This document shows positions 13,165 to 21,300 of a stretch of DNA of 32,853 bases, piece after piece. Below the pieces are notes generated by a model. It had not been told where the DNA came from, did no database searches, and worked only from the letters and a program-made list of their open reading frames with translations. Origin of the DNA: Streptomyces ipomoeae 91-03 (GTDB lineage Bacteria; Actinomycetota; Actinomycetes; Streptomycetales; Streptomycetaceae). Position 1 is the stretch's first letter. Each line of letters begins with the position of its first letter. Made by a program: the position numbers and the translations under genes. The stretch spans positions 1 through 32,853 of the forward strand of contig NZ_AEJC01000029.1 in the NCBI RefSeq assembly GCF_000317595.1, read 5' to 3'.

Positions 13165-16100
13165 CGCCCTGGGCGGACGCGTCCTGGGCAGACGCCTGAC
13201 CTTGCCCTTGCTGCTGGCCCTCGGCCTCTCCCTCACCTCACCCCACCCCACGTCGGCCTCATCCACAGCGACCCCCAGCCCGACAACGTTGCCGAAGATC
13301 TGGCCCACGCCTCAGGACGTCGACGCGGGCCGGGGCTCCGTCGCCGTGCCGAAGCGAGTGGTCGAGGTCGTCGGGGCGGACTCGGACCCCTCCGCCCGCC
13401 GGGTCGTCGAGGCGGTACTGCGGGAGGCCGGGGCCGAGCGCATCGTCCCCGTTCCCGCCGGGCAACGGCCGCCCTCCGCCGGGCTCACCGTCTACCTGGG
13501 CGGCCCGACGGAGAACCCGGCCACCGCCCGCGCCCTGAAACGCCTCGGCGCCCCCTCCCCCACCGGCCTCCCCTCCGGCGGCTACGTCCTCGCCTCCGGG
13601 CGCACGACCGGCGGCCCCCTCCTCGCCCTCTCCGGCTCCGATCCGACCGGCACCTTCTACGCCGCCCAGAGCCTCCGGCAACTGGTCACCAAGGGCCGCC
13701 TGCCGGACGTCACCGTCCGCGACTGGCCCACCGCCCAACTGCGCGGTGTCGTCGAAGGGTTCTACGGCACCCCCTGGACGCACACCGAGCGGCTGAGCCA
13801 ACTCGACTTCTACGGGCGTACGAAGCAGAACGTGTACGTCTACTCCCCCAAGGACGACCCCTACTTGCGGGAACGCTGGCGGGACGAGTACCCGGCCGCC
13901 GAACTGAAGCAGCTCACGGAACTGGTCGACCGGGCCGACGCCAACCACGTCCGGTTCACCTACGCCCTCTCCCCCGGCCTGTCGGTCTGCTACTCCTCCG
14001 CCGACGACATCGCCGCCCTCGTCCACAAGTTCGCCTCGCTGTACGACATCGGCGTACGGTCCTTCGCGATCCCGCTGGACGACATCAGCTACACCAAGTG
14101 GAACTGCGCGGCCGACGAGGAGAAGTTCGGCAGCGGAGGCGGGGCGGCCGGGACCGCTCAGGCCCATCTGATCAACGAGGCGTGGCAGGACTTCTCCGCC
14201 GGCCTCCCCCACTCTCGACTTCGCTCGAGCGGGGGGACCCCCATCGGGCTCCAGCCCCTCGAAATGGTGCCGACCGAGTACTCCGACCTGGCCGACACCC
14301 CGTACAAGACGGCCCTGCGGGAGAAGCTGGACCCGGATGTGGTCGTGGAGTGGACCGGCGTCGGCGTGATCGCCCCCACCATCACCACCGAGCAGGTGAA
14401 GCAGGCCCGCGAGGTGTACGGCCATCCGATCCTGATCTGGGACAACTACCCGGTCAACGACTACGTCACCAGCCGTCTGCTGCTCGGCCCCTACACGGGC
14501 CGGGACGCGGGCGTGGCGAGCGCCGCCACCGGGGTGACCGCCAATCCCATGGTCCAGGGCCAGGCGAGCCGACTCGCGCTGTTCACCTCCGCCGCCCACC
14601 TCTGGAACCCGTACGCCTACGACCCCCGCGCCGCGTTCCTCGCCTCGGTCCGCGACCTCGCCGGCCCGCGTGCGGCGAAATGGGTGCGGATCTTCGCCGA
14701 GAACAACTACTCCTCCCAGCTCGACCCGACCGAGTCACCCACGCTCGCCCCTCTCATCGCCGACTTCCGCGAGGCGTACGAGCAGGACAGCGGTCTCGAC
14801 CGGGCCGCCGCCGCGCTCAAGGCGTACTTCTCCGACATGGCCGCCACACCCGAGCAGTTGCGCGCGCACCTCGCCAACCCCGGTTTCCTCGCGGAGACTT
14901 CGGCCTGGCTCGACAAGCTGGGCGCGTACGGTGACGCCGGACTGACCGCCGTGGAGCTGCTGTTGGCCAACAAGCGGGGCGACGACGAGGCCGTGTCGCG
15001 GTACTACGCGCGGCTGCGGAGTGAGCGGAAGGCACTGGACGCCATACCTCAGCAGGTCTCGCCGGGGGTCATGGAGCAGTTCCTCTACACGACCATGCTG
15101 GAGAACGCCCCCGATCCGGGCGTCGACGCCTCCTTCAGCCCCGGCTCGCTCTCCTTGCGGCCGGGCGAGGCGAGGACCGTGACGCTCACCCTGTCCGGCA
15201 AGCGGTCCGCCTCCGCCCGGTCGGTCTCGTGGAAGCTGACCGTGCCCGATGGTGTCACCGCCGCCCCGGACAGCGGCACCGTCTCCGTACCGGCCGGGGG
15301 CAGCGCCACAGCGACCGTCACCTTCACGGCCGGTGAGAACGCCTCGCAAGGGGTCCGTTCCGTGGTGGTGTCGGGTGGCGACGGCGTCCTCACCCGGGCC
15401 GTCCCCGTCCAGGTCACCGAGGGTACGGGCACGTTTCGGGCGCTGACCGCCAACTTCAGTGGGGCGTCGGTCAGTTCGGTCGATCTGCCGTCCGGGAGGA
15501 GCACCGGGATCAAGGTGGGTGCCAACCCCGGTGAGGTGGTGGTGAGCGCGGACGGGCGTACCGCCTATGCCGCCAACCAGGGGGCGGACTCGGTGAGCGT
15601 GATCGATGTGGCGAGCGGCAGAGTCACGGCGAGCGTCGCCGTGGGCCGGGTCCCCGCCGGGCTCGCCCTCACGCCGGACGGCTCCACGCTCTGGGTCGCC
15701 AACTACACCGACGGCACCGTGCAGCCCATCGACACCGGGACGCTCACGGCGGGGGCGACGGTCGCGGTCGGCGACGGGCCCGAGAACATGGCGATCACGC
15801 CCGACGGCAGGACCCTGTACGTGGCCAACATCCACGACAACACGGTCAGTCCGGTCGACCTCACGGACCATGCGGCCGGTCCCGCGATCCCGGTCGGGCC
15901 GCGTCCGTTCAACGTGGTGGCCGCGCCCGACGGCAAGCGGGTCTATGTGTCCAACTCCGGTGGTTCGACGGTCACTCCGATCGACACCGCCACCAACGAC
16001 ACGGAGCCCACGCTGCTCGTCACCGGTCAGGCCTACGGGCTCGCCCTCTCGCCGGACGGCCGGACGCTGTGGGTCAGCCCCAGCACCGGTTCGACGGTCA

Positions 16101-16321
16101 CGCCCGTCGACACGGCTACGGGCGCGCCGGGTACTCCGGTGACGGTCGGGAGGTCGGCGTTCGATGTGGCGCCGGACTGGAACGGCGCCACCGTGTACGT
16201 CACCACGGCCGACGGCAACACGTTGGTCCCCGTCGACACGGCGAGCGACACCACCGGTACACCGCTGCCGACCGGCGCCTATCCGCTGGCCGTCGCGCTC
16301 ACGCCGGTACCGGTGCCGTAG
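13148..16321 (+). CDS. Secreted GH84 beta-N-acetylhexosaminidase with NEW3-like domain and seven-bladed beta-propeller
   Basis: A 1057-residue exported enzyme. Order of parts: signal peptide (1 to about 38); GH20b/GH84-type N-domain (about 47-195); GH84 TIM barrel from RGVVEGFYGTPW (residue 199) with the paired catalytic Asp311-Asp312 in IPLDDIS; helical domain (about 500-640); NEW3-like beta-sandwich (about 658-755); and from about 768 a run of 42-residue YVTN/NHL-like repeats. Six full repeats with PDGRTLYVAN cores, plus split N- and C-terminal strands, would close a seven-bladed propeller. GH84 uses substrate-assisted catalysis to remove terminal beta-GlcNAc. A 43-bp palindromic element is inserted in frame inside the barrel (residues 353-367). 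No Shine-Dalgarno precedes the ATG, and a leaderless start is likely. It faces the SIS gene tail to tail with three bases between. Bacterial GH84 enzymes act on mucin, hyaluronan or N-glycans, so the exact substrate is open. Confidence 0.9.
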   Translation: MDSFIHALGGRVLGRRLTLPLLLALGLSLTSPHPTSASSTATPSPTTLPKIWPTPQDVDAGRGSVAVPKRVVEVVGADSDPSARRVVEAVLREAGAERIVPVPAGQRPPSAGLTVYLGGPTENPATARALKRLGAPSPTGLPSGGYVLASGRTTGGPLLALSGSDPTGTFYAAQSLRQLVTKGRLPDVTVRDWPTAQLRGVVEGFYGTPWTHTERLSQLDFYGRTKQNVYVYSPKDDPYLRERWRDEYPAAELKQLTELVDRADANHVRFTYALSPGLSVCYSSADDIAALVHKFASLYDIGVRSFAIPLDDISYTKWNCAADEEKFGSGGGAAGTAQAHLINEAWQDFSAGLPHSRLRSSGGTPIGLQPLEMVPTEYSDLADTPYKTALREKLDPDVVVEWTGVGVIAPTITTEQVKQAREVYGHPILIWDNYPVNDYVTSRLLLGPYTGRDAGVASAATGVTANPMVQGQASRLALFTSAAHLWNPYAYDPRAAFLASVRDLAGPRAAKWVRIFAENNYSSQLDPTESPTLAPLIADFREAYEQDSGLDRAAAALKAYFSDMAATPEQLRAHLANPGFLAETSAWLDKLGAYGDAGLTAVELLLANKRGDDEAVSRYYARLRSERKALDAIPQQVSPGVMEQFLYTTMLENAPDPGVDASFSPGSLSLRPGEARTVTLTLSGKRSASARSVSWKLTVPDGVTAAPDSGTVSVPAGGSATATVTFTAGENASQGVRSVVVSGGDGVLTRAVPVQVTEGTGTFRALTANFSGASVSSVDLPSGRSTGIKVGANPGEVVVSADGRTAYAANQGADSVSVIDVASGRVTASVAVGRVPAGLALTPDGSTLWVANYTDGTVQPIDTGTLTAGATVAVGDGPENMAITPDGRTLYVANIHDNTVSPVDLTDHAAGPAIPVGPRPFNVVAAPDGKRVYVSNSGGSTVTPIDTATNDTEPTLLVTGQAYGLALSPDGRTLWVSPSTGSTVTPVDTATGAPGTPVTVGRSAFDVAPDWNGATVYVTTADGNTLVPVDTASDTTGTPLPTGAYPLAVALTPVPVP
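14204..14246. repeat. Small palindromic element inserted in frame in the GH84 catalytic domain
   Basis: The 43 bases have CCCCC (14206-14210) paired with a G-run (14231-14236) around an inner CTCGA-CTTCGC-TCGAG stem, followed by a GACCCCC tail. From general knowledge, nearly the same sequence recurs many times in Streptomyces genomes as a small interspersed palindrome. Here it reads through as PHSRLRSSGGTPIG and interrupts the expected run between DFSAGL and LQPLEMVPTEYSDL of the GH84 barrel. The frame is kept, so the protein carries a loop of about 14 extra residues. Confidence 0.75.
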
Positions 16322-16324
16322 GGC

Positions 16325-17113
16325 TCAACCGGCGGTGCGCCGGATGCGTCCGGCGTACCGCCGCTCCAGTTCCAGGTTGCTCTCGAAGCCGCCGGGCACG
16401 TTGGCGGAGACATAGACCGGGGGGCGGTCGCCGGAGGCGAGGAGTCGGCCGGTGGCCTCGGCGACCGCCATCTGGACCAGCAGGACACCGGTGAGCGTGG
16501 ACAGGGCGCAGACCGCGCCGCCGCCGGGGAGTTCGAGGAGGGCGTCACCGCGTGGAGCCGCGTTGTCGAGGACGACGTCGGCGAGGTCGGCGAGCTTCTT
16601 GCCGCTGGGGTGACCGGCCGGGACGGCCCGGGTGTGGGAGAGGGAGGTGATCGCCAGCAGACGGTGGCCGTGTTCCTTGACGTGGAGGGCCATCTCCACG
16701 ATCACGTTGTTGACACCGGAGTTGGAGATGACGACGAAGAGGTCCTGGGGGCGGGGCGCGGCGAGGTCGTAGAGGCGGGCCGCGATGCCGGGCTTGCGTT
16801 CGAGGAGCGGGTCGTCGAGGGCGCTCGGGTGGTCGCCGCCGTAGAGGACCAGGTCGGCGATGCTGAGGCGGTTGGTGGGGACCAGTCCGCCCGCGCGGCC
16901 GGCGAGTTCGAGGACGAGTGCCTGGGAGTGACCGGTGCCGAAGGCCTGGACGACGCCGTCGGCGCGCACGCAGTCGGCGATGAGTTCGGCGGCGCGGGTC
17001 ACGTCCGTGCGGGCCGACTCGGTGAGGTGACGGAGGGCGGTCAGGCCCTCGCGCGCGAAGCGTTCGGCGTTCACCGGCTCGGTCACGGACTCGTTGGCGG
17101 ACTCGTCGGACAC
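16325..17113 (-). CDS. SIS-domain protein, UPF0309 type
   Basis: A 262-residue SIS-domain protein of the UPF0309 kind. The phosphosugar-binding core is VVQAFGTGHSQALVLELAGRAGG (about residues 50-72) and VVISNSGVNNVIVEMALHVKEHG with AITS behind it. A second half (SGKKLADLADVVLDNAAPRGDALL) is conserved in MurQ-like and phosphosugar isomerases. It probably binds or isomerises an amino-sugar phosphate produced by the locus, but no reaction is proven for the family. The GTG at 17113 is used because GGGGAG lies about eight bases upstream. A longer start at 17158 would put the operator-like palindrome 17129-17144 inside the coding region. Divergent from the RpiR regulator across 183 bp. Confidence 0.87.
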   Translation of the reverse strand: MSDESANESVTEPVNAERFAREGLTALRHLTESARTDVTRAAELIADCVRADGVVQAFGTGHSQALVLELAGRAGGLVPTNRLSIADLVLYGGDHPSALDDPLLERKPGIAARLYDLAAPRPQDLFVVISNSGVNNVIVEMALHVKEHGHRLLAITSLSHTRAVPAGHPSGKKLADLADVVLDNAAPRGDALLELPGGGAVCALSTLTGVLLVQMAVAEATGRLLASGDRPPVYVSANVPGGFESNLELERRYAGRIRRTAG

Positions 17114-17128
17114 CTGACACTCCCCACT

Positions 17129-17172
17129 GGTGGATTGAACCACCTCATGCATCATCATTCGTGAATCAATAA
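17129..17172. promoter_or_regulatory. Operator-like palindromes between the SIS and RpiR genes
   Basis: GGTGG-ATTGAA-CCACC (17129-17144) is a perfect inverted repeat. As GGTGGATTGAACCACCTC, its sequence closely matches GGTTGATTGAATCATTCC in front of the GH38 gene. A second, weaker copy (GTGAATCAAT, 17161-17170) follows. Position immediately before the SIS start and within the divergent region of the RpiR gene suits autoregulation plus repression of the SIS gene. Confidence 0.55.
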
Positions 17173-17296
17173 ATCACACGCCGTGCGCCACGGGCAATGT
17201 GTCGACGGGTGGCAGGGAGGTTGTGAATCGCCGAGCGCCCGCTCCCGGTCCTGGTATTCACCTGGAGGTCGGATCGGTGGCTGATACCTTCTCTTC

Positions 17297-18181
17297 ATGC
17301 CCTCCACCGACGTCACCACCCTGATTCGCACCGAGTTGCCGCGGCTGGCCGGCTCGTTGCGGAAGGTGGGCGAGCTGATCCTCGAGGATCCGGCCGCCGT
17401 CACCCACTGCTCGGCCGCCGAACTGGGCCGCCGCACGGGTACGTCCCAGGCGACCGTGACCCGTTTCTGCCGTGCCATCGGCCTGGACTCGTACCAGCAT
17501 CTGCTGATCGAACTGGCCCAGGAGCGCGGCCGTGGCGAGGCCTCCGACTGGGGCACCGCCGAGATCGGCCCGGACATCTCCCCCGACGACAGCCTGGAAC
17601 GGGTCGTGCAGGTCGTCGGCACGGCGGATCTGCGGGCGGTGCAGCAGACCATCGACCGGATCGACCTGGACGCGATCGAGCGGGCCGCCCAGGCCGTGGC
17701 CCGTGCCCGGCGCGTGGACGTCTACGGTGTCGGCGGCAGTGGCGCGGTCGCCTGGGAGACCGAGACACGGCTGTTCCGCATCGGCTGTTCGGTGCGCGGC
17801 TGGACCGAGGTGCACGCGGCGACCACCTCCGCCGCCCTGCTCACCCCGGCGGACGTCGCCATCGGCATCTCCCACTCCGGCTCGACGCGCGAGGTCATCG
17901 AGCCCTTCGAACTGGCCAAGGAGCGCGGCGCCACCACCATCGCCCTGACCTCCGACCCGCGCTCACGGCTCGCCCGGTCCGCCGACATCCGGCTCGTCTC
18001 CTCCTCCGCGGAGACCAGCTTCCGCCCCGAGGGCATCGGAGCGCGCCACTCGGTGCTGACGCTCGTCGACTGCCTGTACGTCCGGGTCGCCCAGCTCACC
18101 TACCAGCGGGCCAGCGCCTCGCTGGCACTGACCGACCACATCGCCAAACAGCACGCGCAGAAGTCGCGGCGCGGTCGCTGA
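17297..18181 (+). CDS. MurR/RpiR-family transcriptional regulator
   Basis: A 294-residue regulator. An N-terminal HTH_6 domain (helix-turn-helix CSAAELGRRTGTSQATVTRF at about residues 38-57) is followed by a C-terminal SIS domain. That domain has the phosphosugar site VYGVGGSGAVAWETE and GISHSGSTREVIEPF (about residues 140-205). RpiR proteins usually repress sugar-catabolic genes and release DNA when a sugar phosphate binds the SIS domain. The ATG at 17297 has no good Shine-Dalgarno. A TACCTT hexamer ends seven bases before it, so a leaderless start is possible. The gene sits between SIS/GH84 and GH38, and related palindromes precede all neighbouring units, making it the natural controller of the locus. 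The ligand is not known; GlcNAc-6-phosphate or mannose phosphate are guesses from context. Confidence 0.9.
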   Translation: MPSTDVTTLIRTELPRLAGSLRKVGELILEDPAAVTHCSAAELGRRTGTSQATVTRFCRAIGLDSYQHLLIELAQERGRGEASDWGTAEIGPDISPDDSLERVVQVVGTADLRAVQQTIDRIDLDAIERAAQAVARARRVDVYGVGGSGAVAWETETRLFRIGCSVRGWTEVHAATTSAALLTPADVAIGISHSGSTREVIEPFELAKERGATTIALTSDPRSRLARSADIRLVSSSAETSFRPEGIGARHSVLTLVDCLYVRVAQLTYQRASASLALTDHIAKQHAQKSRRGR

Positions 18182-18226
18182 GCGCGCCCGAGGGGGACGG
18201 TCGAGCCTCCCGGGAGACGTATCGGC

Positions 18227-18276
18227 GCATGAATGAATCACCCGAGATGACAACTCATGGTTGATTGAATCATTCC
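18227..18276. promoter_or_regulatory. Double operator-like motif upstream of the GH38 gene
   Basis: GCATGAATGAATCACCCG (18227-18244) and GGTTGATTGAATCATTCC (18259-18276) lie about 32 bp apart, three helical turns. The second contains a perfect TGATT-G-AATCA palindrome (18262-18272). Both share the GAATCA half with the site before the SIS gene. ATGAATGAATC is identical to the complement of the motif at the GH84 start. The pair is placed 44-93 bp before the GH38 start codon, where a repressor would block transcription. Confidence 0.55.
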
Positions 18277-18319
18277 GCGATGCCAGGATGGGGCTCCGCC
18301 GAGCACTCGTAGGAGCCCC

Positions 18320-21300
18320 ATGCGCGTCATCTCTGCCGAGTCGACCGAGCTCTTCACCGGTAGCGCCGAGCATCCGCACCAGGTCCTGGCCGTCGAGCTC
18401 GAACATCTCCCCGGCCGTCCGGTCGTGCTGACCGTGAAGGGCCAGGGCGTCCGCGGCGTCGGGGAGACCGTCGCGACCGTGGGTGACGACGGCACCGTAC
18501 GCGCCGAGATGTCCGTGACCGCCGAAGGGCTCGCGCCCGGCGAGCGCCGTGCCGTCACGATCACCGCCGAGGACGCGGGCGCGGGCCGACTCGTGCACCA
18601 CGCCGCCGAGTTCATCGCCGCCGAGCCCGGCTGGACCATGTTCATGGTCAGCCACTTCCACTACGACCCGGTCTGGTGGAACACCCAGGCCGCCTACACC
18701 GAGACCTGGGACGTCGCCGACGACCCGGCCACCAGCGGGCTGCCCGCCCGTACCTTCGACTCGCGCGGCCAGTCCGGGATGAGCCTGGTGCGGGCCCACT
18801 GCGATCTGGCCCGGCGCGACCCGGCGTACACCTTCGTGCTCGCGGAGGTCGACTACCTCAAGCCCTACTGGGACGCCTTCCCGGAGGAGCGGGCCTTCCT
18901 GCGGCAGCTGATCCGCACCGGCCGCGTCGAGATCATGGGCGGCACCTACAACGAGCCCAACACCAACCTCACCGGCGCCGAGGCCACCATCCGCAACGCC
19001 CTGTACGGCGACGGCTTCCAGCGCCGCATCATGGGCGCGGCGCCCGAGACCGCCTGGCAGTTGGACGCGTTCGGGCACGATCCGCAGTTCCCGGGGCTGA
19101 TGGCGGACGCGGGCATCTCGTCCAGTTCATGGGCGCGCGGGCCGTTCCACCAGTGGGGTCCGACGCTGTCGGTGTTCGGCGAGGAGCCGCGCGATCCGAA
19201 CCGGATGCAGTTCCCGGCCGAGTTCGACTGGATCGCCCCGTCCGGGCGCGGGCTGCTGACGGCGTACATGGTGAACCACTACGGCGCCGGCTGGGCGATC
19301 GACAACGCGCCGACCCTGCCCGAGGCGGAGGCCGCCGCGCTCAAGCTGTTCAAGGGGCTGAAGCAGGTCGCGCTCACCCGGAACGTGCTGCTGCCGGTCG
19401 GCGGGGACTACGCGCCGCCGTGCCGCTGGGTGATGGCCATCCACCGCGACTGGAACGAGCGGTATGTGTGGCCGCGGTTCATCAGCGCCCTGCCGAAGGA
19501 CTTCTTCGCCGCCGTCCGCGCCGAGCTGGCGGCCGAGGGCCGCAAGGCGTCGCCGCAGACCCGGGACATGAACCCGGTCTACACCGGCAAGGACGTCTCC
19601 TACATCGACACCAAGCAGGCCCAGCGCCACGGCGAGACCCTGCTCGCCGACGCCGAGGCCTGGGCGACCCTCGCCTCCCTCACCACCGGGCACCCCTATC
19701 CGGACGCCGCTCTCGACAAGGCCTGGCGGCAGCTGATCTACGGCGCCCACCACGACGCCATCACCGGCTCGGAGTCGGACCAGGTCTACATCGATCTGCT
19801 CACCGGCTGGCGGGAGTTGTACGACCTCGCCGAGACCGTGCACGCCGACGCCACCGACGCGCTGGCCCGCCGGGTCGCCCCGCTGCCCGGCGGCGCCCCG
19901 GACCTGGTCGTCTTCAACTCCGCGACCTGGCAGCGCCGGGACGTGCTGACGGTCGCCGATCCGGGGCTCGTCCCGCTGGACCTCACCGGGCTGCCGCTGC
20001 CCGCCGTGCGCGAGGACGGCGAGCTGAAGGTCGTGGTCCCGGACGTGCCCGGCATGGGTCTGAAGGCCCTCTCCCTCGCCGAGGGTTCGGTGCCCGCATG
20101 GACGCCCGGCGAGGGCACCACGATCCGCAACGAGTTCTACGAGGTCACGGTCGACCCCGCGCGCGGCGGCGGCGTCAGCGGTCTGCGCGCGCTCACCGAG
20201 GGCGGCCGGGAGCTGCTGCGCGCCGGGGACATCGGCAACGAGCTGATCGTACAGGAGGAGTACCCACGCCACCCCCGCTTCGGCGAGGGCCCCTGGCATC
20301 TCACCCCGACCGGCACCACCGCCGCCCGCAGCCGGGACGTGACGGCTGACATCGATGTCGCACACTCACCCGCAGGGTCGAGGATCACCGTCCGCGCCGA
20401 CCTCGGCCTCTTCCACTACACCCAGCGGCTGACGCTGTGGGCGGGCGTCGACCGGCTCGACGTGTCGACCACGATCGACGGCTACGACGGCGCCGACCGG
20501 CTGATCCGGGTGCGCTGGCCCTCGGACGTGCGGGGCGGACTGCCGGTGCACGAGGTGGCCGACGCGGTGATCGGGCGCGGCTTCGGTTTCGTGGAGGTGG
20601 ACAGCGAGCGGTTCCCATGGACGCTCGACAACCCGGCCAACACCTGGTTCGGGCTGGGCTCCACGGCCCGCGTCGCCGTCCACGACGACACCGGACGGCT
20701 CCTCGGCCACCGGTCGATCGGCGTGGCCGAGCTGATCCACGCCGACTGGGATGCCGCCGGCGAACTGGGCACCCCGCTGGCCGCCGCCCTCGTCCGGGCC
20801 GGTGTCACGGCCACATCGACGATCGCCGGCGGCCCCCGCTACGGCGACCTGGAGGTCGACTCCAACCTGCCCGACATCCGGATCGCCGTCGGCGGCCCCG
20901 ACCGCAACCCGCTGGTCGCCGAAGCCCTCGGCTGGGACCCGGCGGCGGCCCGTGAACTGCGCCGACAGCTCGCCGAGGACGGCATCGCGGCGGTCTGGGT
21001 CGCGCCGCGCGCGAGCCTGCGCGAGGAGTGGGTGCCCGGCGCCGACCTGCGTGACCTCGAACGGCTGCCGCTGCTGGTGGTGGCGGGCGCCCAGCCCGAG
21101 GACGACGCCAAGGCGGTGGACGCCCTGATCGCCGACCTCGACGACGCGACCGTACGGGCCACGGCGGCGGGCGGCGGCGAGGCCCTGCCGCCCGGCGACG
21201 CCTGGGACGGGCGCGGCTTCGCCCTCCTCAACCGGGGCACGCCCGGCTGTGTGGTCACCTCCTCCGGCGACCTCTACATGTCCCTGATGCGCTCCTGCAC

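Noticed and set aside
17129..18276. DasR (GntR) operator suspected for GlcNAc-related genes
   Set aside because: The known ACTGGTCTAGACCAGT-like consensus is not seen; the palindromes found have a different core (GATTGAAYCA).
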